Source: Acanthochromis polyacanthus
Taxonomy: Eukaryota; Chordata; Actinopteri; Pomacentridae
Direction: 5' to 3'
Assembly (NCBI RefSeq): GCF_021347895.1
Contig: NC_067115.1
Coordinates: 14,579,876 to 14,643,875, forward strand
DNA: 64,000 nt
Part shown: in pieces, positions 19,366 to 30,357 of the stretch
How positions within the stretch are numbered: position 1 is the first letter of the stretch
Layout of the letters: each line of letters opens with the position of its first letter
The notes under the pieces: model-generated
Databases searched by the model: none
The model's input: only the letters and a program-made list of their open reading frames with translations
Told to the model about the DNA's origin: nothing
Translations under genes and position numbers: made by a program

Positions 19366-19675
19366 CATCCATTATCTATACACCGCTTAATCCTAATTAC
19401 AGTCACAGGGGGGCTGGAGCCTATCCCAGTTGACTTGGGGCGAAGGCAGGAGACACCCTGGACAGGTTGCAAGTTTATCGCAGGGCTACAATTTAGAGTT
19501 ACCAATTAACCTCAGCTTGTTTTTGGACAGTAGGAGGAAGCCGGAGTACCCAGAGAAATCCCACACATGCACAGGGAGAACATATAAACTCCATGCAGAA
19601 AGATCCCAGGCCCAGGCCGGGACATGAACTGGGGATCTTCTTGCTGCAAGACAACAGTGCGAGCCACCTTGCAGC
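19366..19675 (+). repeat. dispersed fish repeat, near-complete copy
   Basis: Contains the series CATCCATTATCTATACACCG, GGGGGCTGGAGCCTATCCCA, ACACCCTGGACAGGTTGC, TTTTTGGACAGTAGGAGGAA, GCCGGAGTACCCAGAGAAAT, CACAGGGAGAACATATAAAC and GGGGATCTTCTTGCTG. These are diagnostic of a very common fish interspersed repeat. A short further fragment (TCCATCCATTACATATGC) starts near 19831. No gene is present. Confidence 0.85.
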
Positions 19676-19957
19676 CCTGGGCAGACTCCAGCTAATCCAA
19701 AAACTAGCAAATAGGTGGCACTGAGGATTGCCATGCAGATGTCACATAATATAATAAATTAATGAGTAAAATATTCAGATGTCAATATGTTGACTGATAT
19801 TCTTCATGGATATGTTAGATTTATATTTATCCATCCATTACATATGCACCACTTTATCCTAACCCTTTTCAACAGGAAAATAATGGGTCATTATGTAATA
19901 ACTTTCTATCAATGCATTTTACAACCAGTTTAGCAACACACTGTACAGACACTGCTT

Positions 19958-20270
19958 GACTCCACACCACTGTCTGCTCAACTCTGATATATGCTCTGCT
20001 ACATGTGCTGCAGACACTGCTGATTGTAAACAAGGGACCTGAACTTGCTGTGCTGAACAAAGTATATCATGACTTTAGATTTAAATTATCCCAAAACCTA
20101 ATTGCCTTGCCAGCAATATATTTCACAAATCAGAAACATACTGAGAAGGCGCCACTTGGCTCCGCACCACCATCTCCTCAGCTGTGATACATATTCGGCT
20201 ACATGTGCTGCAGAGAGTGTTGATTGTAAATAATGGAATCTGCTGAGCAAACTATGTCATGACAGCATTT
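19958..20270 (+). repeat. imperfect tandem duplication, about 195-bp period
   Basis: The block around 19960-20065 (CCACACCACTGTCTGCTCA ... CTACATGTGCTGCAGACACT ... GATTGTAAACAA ... TATATCATGAC) recurs at 20160-20265 (CCGCACCACCATCTCCTCA ... CTACATGTGCTGCAGAGAGT ... GATTGTAAATAA ... TATGTCATGAC). Non-coding. Confidence 0.75.
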
Positions 20271-21231
20271 CTAATTTACCTCAGGATTCTGTTTGTGGAA
20301 AACTTTTCCAGTACGTACTGATATATTTGTGATAGCTTAATATCGGCCAACAAAATCAGACGGGATTAAGTAACCAGTACATACAGATGTAAGGTAAATG
20401 TTGAAGTCAGAGAGAAAATATAATGGAAATAGTCAAAGCAAACTACAGGTACCTCAAAATCTCACATAAGTTCAATATTTGAGTAGATGCTGCTTTCCGC
20501 CACTGGGTGTTGAGGGTTTATAGACACTAAATATCAATGAATTGTGAATTAGCTGATAGCAGAGGACAGAAGTGCGGTAACATTTGGGTGTATTAAGAAA
20601 GCATGGCTACAGCAGGCTTCAGGTCTGTAAAGGGCTTTTTAGATATTCGGGCCCATTGCTGCACTCCAGGCTGCAACATTTTGGATTAACAACCAGCACT
20701 TTGTGTTGGAATGAGATAGGCCTGTGAGTGTATTCAGGCAATACACAGGTGCATAATGGCGAAGTAAAAATGATGGAAGAGGAGTGATGGTTTGTGAAGA
20801 GCCATGTCCTCATTATAATTGAACAATTTATAGCTGTTGTAGGATTAGGCTATTTTCCTTAAACTAATACACACACCAGTGTCCCTTGATTAAATTGCGT
20901 CCTGCGTGCTCTTAGTGCACTCTGGCTGTTTATTTGTGCGTGCAATGGTTTTTCCTCCGCTGCTGAAGTGTCTTGGTAATCCCTCTTTTATTCCAAAAGG
21001 TTATTCTTCGCTTACTCCTGCTGCTGTCCGTTAAGATTAGCCATTCCTGGAGAGACTTCCATTTGCCTCTCATTATTAGACTTCTGTTACCTTTGGTTGG
21101 TTGGGCGGCTTTGAGCGCTTCTCTTCCACCCAAGGTGAAGAGGATGTGCTCTGTGTCAATCATCTCGACACCGGCTGAGGGTCTAAGATGGCAGTTCAGT
21201 GGTAGATAATCCTGAGTGGAAAGTTTGGATG

Positions 21232-21348
<117 letters not shown>

Positions 21349-21884
21349 GGCTCCAGCCCAGCATGGGATTTCTATCCACAGGTAGGCCAGATGCTACCTG
21401 TCATCTCCATTCAATCAATGTAATCACTGACCTTTGCAGTAACATGGTTGTTTGCATATTGTATCAAAGCCAGGAGGAGCGCCAGAAGCCATGATGAGTA
21501 AACAGATGAAAGAGCTGTTTTCACCAAGCGGCCACCTAATCCTCTCCAAAATGAAAAACTTACATAGACAAGCGAGAAAAGAGGTGTTTGTTTTCCATGT
21601 TCCCCCCTTTTGCTTTTAGTGCAATGCAGCGTTGTCAGCAATCTGCGTGTGTGTGTGTGTGTTTGTATGTGACTTGTACATGGCCGTGATCTTGTAGCTG
21701 ATACAGTATCAGCTTTGTGCAGCTGTCTGTTGAAACGGTCGCAGAAAGAGGAAACTCTGACAGTTGCCACACTGTCAGTGAATGAGCACTATGAGCTTCC
21801 CTCTCTCAGCCAACTTGCGCTTGTACAGGCCAAGAGGATTCCCGCAGACACACACCTTTATTTTCCTGATGGCTTTCTAGGTAC

Positions 21885-22790
21885 TGCAGTGGACAAAGTA
21901 TTTGTGTCGCTTCTACTTGAGAAAATGCTGTGCATTTAATAAATCACAGTTCTGTATACAGAAGAAATCAGTAAGATATACTAAAACTCATAAAAGTACT
22001 TTTAAAAGAACTTCATTAAAAGAAAAAGTCCTGCATTCAAGATGCTTGAGATACCTCAGTACTAAAAGAAAAAGTACTCACTGCAGGAATATTGACCCCC
22101 CGTGACTCTAATATTATTATATATTATATCATTACATTAGCATTACCCATGCATTAATATAAATGCAGCATTTTATTGTTGTAATTGTGGAGATGTAGCA
22201 AAATGATTACATATTAAGCTCTACCTGGTGATTATTATCATCATGGATTATTCGGTTGATTTTTTTTTCATTTGTAAAAAGTCATTACATAGTTTTAGAG
22301 CTCAAAGTGTCACCCTCACAATGTTTACTTTGTCCAAACAACAGCTTTAATCTCCAAGTTACCAAAACGATTGAAAGCAAAGCAGCAAAAGCGCATATTT
22401 AAAAAGCTGGAACTGTGAATTTCTTGACATGAAAAATTACTGAAACATTAATCTAATCTCGTATTTAATTTCAGTCAATCAAGCAACAATTCCAGCTCAA
22501 TTTCTACACACAGTTAATGTATAATATATACAATATGTAATACTTATATCATATAGAATTCATACATGTGGAATAATGGAATACAGTGTAACAAAGAATT
22601 ACTCTTGTGTGTTAAAATCTTGATTTTTGAATAACTAAAGCAGTCAGATAAATGTAGTAGAAGTATAAAAGTACTCAATTTAAGTACAAGTATTCCAGTT
22701 TTGTACTTAAGTAGTATTATAAAAGTACATAATTCAATTTCAACACTACACTTAAGTACAAAAGTATTCCTTGAGTTCAATTTTAAATGC
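21885..22790. repeat. AGTAAAAGT/AAGTACTC-type repeat cluster
   Basis: Strings such as AAAAGAAAAAGTCCTGCATT (about 22018), AAAAGTACTCACTGCAG (about 22070) and TTTTGTACTTAAGTAGTATT (22699) with ACACTTAAGTACAAAAGTA (22747) show one or two copies of this family with internal inverted symmetry. No gene is seen from 18215 to 27050. Confidence 0.5.
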
Positions 22791-25554
22791 AAGCATTATG
22801 CTGACGTACTCTCTGCACTGTTGTTGGACATTATCGTTTTACAGAATTGTGTTTTATTGGGATTTTTCTGCGAAATCCACTAATTTCTTAATCAGAGCTG
22901 CAAATTAACCTACTAATGTAATCATCAAAGAGAGTAAATGGGGTTAAAAAAACAACAATATTTCAATTTGAGATGTAGGGGAGAATTGTGATGTAGCGGC
23001 CAGTGACAATAGTCCCCTCAAAATAATCATAAGGGACGTATATAATTGCAGGACTTTTTGTATCATAGTTGACATTTTTACTGTTTTCAGGCCTGAAATC
23101 AACATGGCCGCTTATAACCAAACACCGCATGGCATTTTTACAGAAAGATTCTTGTAAGTATTATATATACTGTAAAATTGAGTAAAATTTAAAGTTATTA
23201 ATAAGGATATTGTAGTAAACCTGTTGACATGCGATAAATCCACACTTGACTCACACACTACTTTATATTAAATAACTGAGAAAGCCTTGGAGTCTTGCCA
23301 GTCTTTTCTTCAGGAGGGAATGACATCATGTGGAGCAGGTCATGTGATTTGGAATTAACAATGGGTAACTTAGGAGAAAGTGATTTCTCAGACACAGATA
23401 CAATTTCTTAATTTCCAAATATAATTTGATATATTGCCAAAAAAGAAATATCTGTCATTATTATCTCAACTAAAAAAACACAATCAAAACAATTTTTGAA
23501 AAAGCTAATTTTATTATTGTTGAGCTAATTAGAAGATAGTTGTTATTAAATTCAGACAGTTATTTAGTTGACATTTTAGCAATATCCAGTCATTTTTTAT
23601 TCATAAGTGATTGTTTCCATAATAAATAGTGATGGAATTTGTAAAGACATGATCATAATGAACATAAAAAAATATTAGCTTTTTTGCTGTTAATAAAAAT
23701 GTGTATCCCATGGACTTCAAAAGTCCCTCAATTATATATTGACCAAGAAATACTTCAAAATGTTGCCTAATTGCACGAGTAAATGTGTTTCCAAAGACAC
23801 TTCACACATCAGGGTTATATAATATAATTCCATCTTTGACTAAACGTAAAAATAATAATTCTAATCATGCTGAATGGCTCATTTCAGAATAATGTATATT
23901 GTTTTATTCATGTGTTAATCAGTAGGTGTCACTTTAATATTGTGACCCTTTCTAACACATTTGTGTACTGGTTGGTAGCACAGCACTGACACAACATTGT
24001 ATTTAAGTACCGTACTTGATGCACTTAGTCATTTCCCACTGCCTTCATTTTAGCAGTACAATGAGCATTTCTAATGTCATATTTCCTCAATATACAGCAT
24101 GCCACCTCTACTCAAGGACTGACATTCATCAGTAGTGCGGGAAAGGGTGGCTTTTATATCTAATCCTGCTCTGACCTAAGTAACCTGCTGTCTAATAGTC
24201 TTTTCCTTAAAAATACCAAAGTGATATTTCACAGTGTACCTTCACTTTCTGGAGTCTGGTACAGATTTATTCCTCAAAGGCCCGTGGACGCCCAAGTGGA
24301 AATATGAGTCATTGGCTGTGTAATACTGCCTAGTTCCTACAAACTGAGTTTCATTATCTGGAAATAGGCTGCTAATACTGCCTGAGTGCTTCCTAGTCCT
24401 GTTGCAAAGTCATTAATCCCTCAGAAATGGAAGTGGATAAGCTACTGTACATCAGTCCTAATAGTTCTGCTTGTTTTGTAAATGAAGGCTGATGGTGTAT
24501 GATGTGTGTTTATGGAGTATTATGAAATTATTTGCCCATTTAAGTCATCTGATTCACAAACTGATCAAGCACGCTGAACTTTAACAACACAAAATGAAAA
24601 AAATACCAAATCAGTAAGTGTTGAATATTAAACTCGTGAAACCAAAGTTTGATCCCCTGGTTTCATACTGTTAAATTAATACTAGATTACATTGTCTTTT
24701 GCAACTTCTTGGTCTCAAAAACAGCTTCAAAATATATGCAATACAGCAAATGTGTGGAAACCGAGTCAGGAACTTCACAATCGTTGATACTGCCATATCA
24801 CATCCTTGATTTAGAAGAAGTACAACAGTTGTGATATGAATCTCCATGTGAGTTGGATGTGTTTTGTAAATTACTTTGTCAGCTTAAAAACAGAACCTGC
24901 GTCAGAAAAGGTTTTTGTCTCTTCGTTAAAGTTCTCAAGCCAAAAACTGAACCTTTACTGCATTACATTTACTGCTGTGTGTAGATAAATGTTAACTTGT
25001 TGTCGATATAATGGTGTCTTACAGTATATTTAGTGCTTTTAATTAGTTTCTCTGTTTTCCTCTTAAATATACACTCAATATTCTCACTACAGTCCTGAAG
25101 CTAATTGAAAATGACAGCATCATTGGTTCAGCATTAGATATTTTCTCATTTTTATTGTTCGAGCCATAGGTGTAGATAGAAGGGGGGATATGTTCCGCTC
25201 CATATTTAGAACATATGCATCTGTTCCTGCTCATAAAAATACAAAAGAAACACTTTATTAGTAGATGATACAACCCAATCAAAAAGTCTTGAAGGACTTT
25301 AACCTTCAGAGATAGAATCCTGTAGAATATATATTCCAATCTATCCACTTTATGGGAAACATGTTTGGTTCTATCAGAATTTTTAGATATGGAATTGTAT
25401 TTTTTCTATTTAAATTTGCACAATCCTGTAGGAAATGTGTATAATTTTGTATTGGATGTTACCCCACTGTTTGAATGACCAGTACTTTGAAGACATTTCC
25501 ACAATAAATAAATGCAAAGAAGGCACAAATTGACACTTACACTGTAAAACATCA

Positions 25555-26930
25555 TAAAGGAATTTAGTCTAATCAACTCATCTTTTTGAGTTCTGTGAAT
25601 GTAAAGGTGTGAGGTTTATTTGAACTTAAAATGTCTAACTGTTGTATTCAGATCAACTTCAGACTTCCTAAGATGCCTAGAGAATTAAAACTGTAAAAGG
25701 AAAGCAATTGCCATCTGTGTGATCATTTTATTCAACTTAAAATCCTAAATTTATTCAGCTTGTTTTCTCTAGTTCAGTTAATTTAAGTTGGCCTTTACAG
25801 TTTGAAATTAAGTCCATATGTACTCTGTTAGATTAGCATTAAAAGCACAAATTCAGCTGAGGGTTCACTCAACTAAATAAATTGAGCTTATCGGAAAAAA
25901 AATTCCCCTGTTCATTTCCCAGGATTTACCGTTTAAACTCCCTTTTTAAATTAAAACAATTATCTGTGACTAGTTGATTTAAATTATTAAGTGTACTGAA
26001 CTTATTTTCTGTAGATCAGATAATTTAACACCTCGTTTTACATTTTTACAACTCATTTAAAATACATGTTGTGGAAAATGTAGACCCATATGTATTCTGT
26101 TCCTAATACTTTAGGGATTTTGATCACTCATCTCAGTAAATTAGGTTCATAGGGGACAAAACTAGCATACAAGCAGCATTCTTAGCCAGTTAAAAGTCCA
26201 CAAAGACTTTTTTGTTGATTCAACTTAAAATCTTAACCCTCGTGTTGTCCTACAATTCTACAATTTCATTTAGCAGACGCTTTTGTCCAAAGCAACGTAC
26301 AACACAAGCAGGTCAAATTTACTCATTTTAAAGTTTGAAAATTAGTGAAAAAAAGCATATTTTCACAGGCAAAATTTCCACATTTTGGGAAAATTCTAAA
26401 CATTTTTTTGTGGAAAAAAAAGAAATGTTTAAAAAATGCTTTTTTAAACAACATTCAGAAAAAAATCAACCAAAATCCAACAAAATTCGCTGGATTTTGG
26501 TTGATTTTTTTCTGAACATTCTTAAAGAAAGTATTAGAAATTTTACTGATATATATATGTAATCACTTTAGATATTTTTAAGATTTCTTTGGATGATTTT
26601 TACTAATTTTTTTGAAAATATTTATAAGAATTTTATGCCAAATTTGGGGATTTTTTTAAACAAAACTTTTATGGGAAACTTTTAAGGATTTATTGGGATT
26701 TTCTTCCTGAAGATTTTTGCAAATTTTAAGAAATTTGAAGATTATTTTTGCTGAATTTTTGGATTTTTTTTTCAGACAAAGAAACAATAATTTTTGGTGC
26801 CCATAAATGGGGACAACAGGAGGGTTAAGTTTTTAGAACTTGTTTTCTCCAGATCAAGTCATTTAACTCTGCTTTAGAATTCCACAGCTAAATAAAATGC
26901 ACATTGTTCAGACAGTAGGGTTTAAGCTGA
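25555..26930 (+). repeat. diverged tandem repeat, about 240-bp unit, interrupted by a MITE
   Basis: Diverged copies share a core AACTTGTTTTCTCYAGWTCA-like string (about 25760, 26000, 26838), then AGTTAATTTAA/AGATAATTTAA/AGTCATTTAA and a later ATGTAGACCCATATGTATTCTG-like string (seen near 25812 and 26085). The last unit is split by the MITE at 26233-26828. No coding potential. Confidence 0.65.
26233..26828. mobile_element. TTAA-flanked MITE, copy 2, inserted in a tandem repeat unit
   Basis: Begins TTAACCCTCGTGTTGTCCT and ends GGGGACAACAGGAGGGTTAA. The interior is the same as in the 2602-3126 copy, but an extra block of about 55 bp (26251-26305) contains CATTTAGCAGACGCTTTTGT followed by CCAAAGCAACGTAC, a string I recognise as widely dispersed in teleost repeats. 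The flanking DNA on both sides belongs to a tandemly repeated unit (25555-26930). Confidence 0.85.
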
Positions 26931-27049
26931 ATGAGCCCAGAATGATTTACAGTGCAGGTCCATGTTTGGATCATCGGGTCTGATCTAAGTTTAGAAAAGT
27001 GCACAGCTGTCTGGTCACACTTTCCACGCTGCGTGTTGTTCAAACACAC

Positions 27050-28420
27050 GGTAGTAGAGTCTCGTGTCTCTTTAAATGCGGGCTGCGTAGATCCTTCATG
27101 AATGAAACCATGTGATCCAAACATCATTTGACGTCTGGCGCCTCCGACCACAGACTAAAACAAGCGAGGAAGGAGTGGATATATCTAGAGACCTGCGAGA
27201 AGGCGGGAGCGGAAAAACACTTCTCCAACTGTCTCCTCTCCACACCGGCTCCACCAGCCATCGGCGAACCCTCAGCCTTCGTACGGAGCGGTGGGCTAAC
27301 GGCGCCGGTTTGACTTCTGGTGAGTCAGCTTTGTGGACATCGGAACTGAAACTGCTTTTTAAAAAGTGCTGAATGTCGATGTGTTGTTTTGCTGAGTGTG
27401 CACGGCCGCTGCTGATCACTCTAATGTTGCCGCTTATCCCACCGCTGTCGCCGCCACCACCGCTGCCGTTTAAAGGGCAGTAGTGCTGAATCATCACCGC
27501 CCGGGTCTCGGTACGCTCCGCACCGGCACCCGGTCGGGTCGCTCGAACCGCCACGCACCGCCGACCAACCGGTGATTTCATAATAGCACAGACAAAGGGG
27601 GGCAGGCTGCGAGCGGCTGTCAAGCTTAAAGAGAGAAGCCATGTGTCGGAATTGGAGGACCGAGCCGGGACGCTGCTACCGCCGGGGATTCCCTCGTTGC
27701 GCTGCGGCCACACGGCTACATATTTAGAAAGTGTCCCAACTTAGCGCGCCGGTGACCGTTAGCTTCCCCCGGTAGTCCGCGCTCCGAGCAGCGGCAGCGG
27801 TGGACACACAAACTGGACACTGTTCAGGTAAGACGGCCGGTCAGCTGTTATCGCTAGCTAAAGCAACGGTGTTTATTTGTTTTACCGACTCCTAAACGAG
27901 CATTTTCGTCTAGTCTTAGCTTGTTTGGTGGCAGAAATGAGCAGAATATGTGGTTTAAGGAGGAGAAATCCCCGCGGCTGCCTGTCATCCCGGAGTAGCT
28001 GTCAGACGTCCAGCCGCTAGCTAAACACCGTCTCCCGGCTGCGACTGTTTTGACATTTGCTTTGTGTCAGGCCTCCACTTCATGTGTCTGTACAACAATA
28101 GCGGTCTGTGGGGGTGTTTTCTGCGACTTGCGGTGCCGGTTTAGACGCGGGGGAAACGGTCGGTGTCCCGGCGTGCTCACCGGCTGGAGCTCGCGGCAGA
28201 GATGCTGATTCATCACAACGTTGTTATTTCTCGGAGCGGAGCGGAGGCATGAGGGAGCCATGGCAACATGGCACCGGCGGCGGGCGGACAAAGGTCTGGA
28301 GGAGCGACGGAGGCAGAGCTCGGTTTATACCAGATGGGGGGGTTTCGACTGTGAGATCAACGGGGCCCGCTCCTGTCGTGGATGTGGACGTGTTTTGTGG
28401 GGATAATTAAAGCTCGCATA
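27050..28420 (+). promoter_or_regulatory. mafg: CpG-rich promoter and candidate alternative first exons of mafg
   Basis: This is the most GC/CpG-rich block in the window, set in AT-rich DNA. Two good donors suggest alternative non-coding first exons: CTTCTG|GTGAGT with the exon ending at 27319, and GTTCAG|GTAAGA with the exon ending at 27837. The only downstream + strand gene before ccp110 is mafg, whose first coding exon opens with an acceptor at 40884, so the block is assigned to mafg across an intron of about 13 kb. A perfect match to the antioxidant-response core RTGAYNNNGCR lies at 27484-27494 (minus strand ATGATTCAGCA). An RFX X-box-like GCCATGGCAAC ends at 28266. The promoter call is good; assignment to mafg is inference. 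Confidence 0.6.
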
Positions 28421-30317
28421 GGCTGATTGATGGCGGTTTGAAATGGCACTAAATGTGTTTGGTTATTCAGTGGATTCAAAGAGCAGCTCTCAGCCCAGAG
28501 ACCCCAGTGAGTTACTGTGAATGAAAGAAGAGGCAAAAGCTGCATTTATTTTGAAGAAATACCTCCACATATGCATTTTAATTGACTTTTTTGTGACGTC
28601 ACAAAAGGAAGAGCAGCCAGAGATTAAAGATATGCATCATAACATCCGTTTTGGGCTTCAAAATGTACATTCATTTGCATGTGATGGACCAAAACTATAT
28701 TATTTGGAGCTTGTTGAGAGTCTGAAGCCGTATAACTGTCAATAGATGTTAATTGTTGCACAAAATAAAAATACAAAAAATGCACATTAGGCTTGTTTCC
28801 CTTAAATGATTTGGAGCAAACACATCAGAAGGTGGTGGTTTACACTACATAAGCTGACTACAGATTTAAAGAATCTGAAAATGAAACCAGTTGTTTGCCA
28901 CACACCAAAAAACTCCACAAAAGAGGAAGAAATTTATAAATATTGGGTATTTCAGAGAGAAAAATTGATAAGATGTGTTTTCAGTCAGAAAAGTTGGAAT
29001 TTTTCTTCGGCTGTGTTTCATGCTGTGTGAAGATGTCAAAAGAAGTAGAAACCTCGGAGCAGTCATATGTGTTTCAATACATCTAAAGTGTTAAAAAGGT
29101 GTTTCCATCTCTGATAATGTGCATTAACCCTTAATGCATGTAAGTTACAAAACAAGAAAACACAACAGCAACACTTCAAAGTCAAAACTTCTCTGCAAAA
29201 ATGTTCTAAAATTGTAGAGCTTCCATTGACTTGTTTTGATGCTTTACCTAAAAAACATGTAAAATATGTGATGGAATCATTGCTAAAGAGACCCTGAACA
29301 GAAAAAGATTGGGAGAAATAAATTTGTGGTGTGAAGAGAAAAGAGCATTTGCACAAGGGCATGACAAATATTATCATACTTCAAATTATTTAGATGATTA
29401 ACCTATACTGACTTGATCTCACTGTCACTTTTTTTTGAGAAAACATTGTCAAACAAATCAAAAATCAGCCTTGTGTGTAAATATCGTTGAACATGCAAAA
29501 ATACGTGAAAGCTGGAAGGATCATCCGATTCCCAGGACAGTTATGGAACTCTTGTGCTAAAAAAAGAAAGCACCTCACTGAACTATAATGCAGAATATCC
29601 TCTGATTGATCTCCAGCGACGAGCCATTATGCGCTGTGTTGTAGCAGCCTGTGAGCATTGCAACTGTTAAACACTGAAGAGTAATAGGGAAGCTCTGTGG
29701 GCACAAGAAAAACAGAAACTTCACCCCCTAATGACTCCATATCAGCAGCTTTAGTTGGAGTCAGCACTCTGCAGAGTGTATCAAAAGTATGTAGTAAGCA
29801 AGTTGGCAAGTACTGTAATAGAGGGTCATAATGATGAAACAGTTGTATCAGTATTGGAGAGAAGAGCACCCCCCCCTCCTCCAACCCCCCAGTACTGTCT
29901 TTCTCTTTCACACACACACACATTTTTCCCATTTCCTTTTCCTCATTGCATGTACGCACACACACAACCTAGGGGCTTAGCTTTTTATACTTGGTATCAG
30001 TATTTAATCAGTGCTTGAAGTGCATTTCTCTGTCAAGTACTTTCCCATCCTTCCCTGGTGTTCACGGTAATTGAACGCTGACCAATGCTTATGTGTGCAA
30101 CTTTGCTGATGGTGGCGGAGCGGCGAGGCGCGCGGAGCAAAGGGGGATGAAGGAAGAGGGAGGAAGAATGAGAGATGGGATTTGCGGAGAGATTGAGAAC
30201 AAGGACCTTTTTGTCTTCAAGGCATTCCCCTGAAAATGCTGAGGCGAAGCAAATGCGCTCTCGCTTGACAGATGGCGTTTTCACTTGTTACTTACCACAG
30301 CTAGTTTCTTTGCCTTG

Positions 30318-30318
<1 letters not shown>

Positions 30319-30357
<39 letters not shown>
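30319..30357 (+). repeat. (GT)n microsatellite
   Basis: About 19 uninterrupted TG units followed by CACATGTG. Confidence 0.97.

Noticed and set aside
27096..27713. 205-codon minus-strand ORF in the CpG island
   Set aside because: Composition-driven open frame in GC-rich DNA with no recognisable protein; overlaps the predicted promoter.
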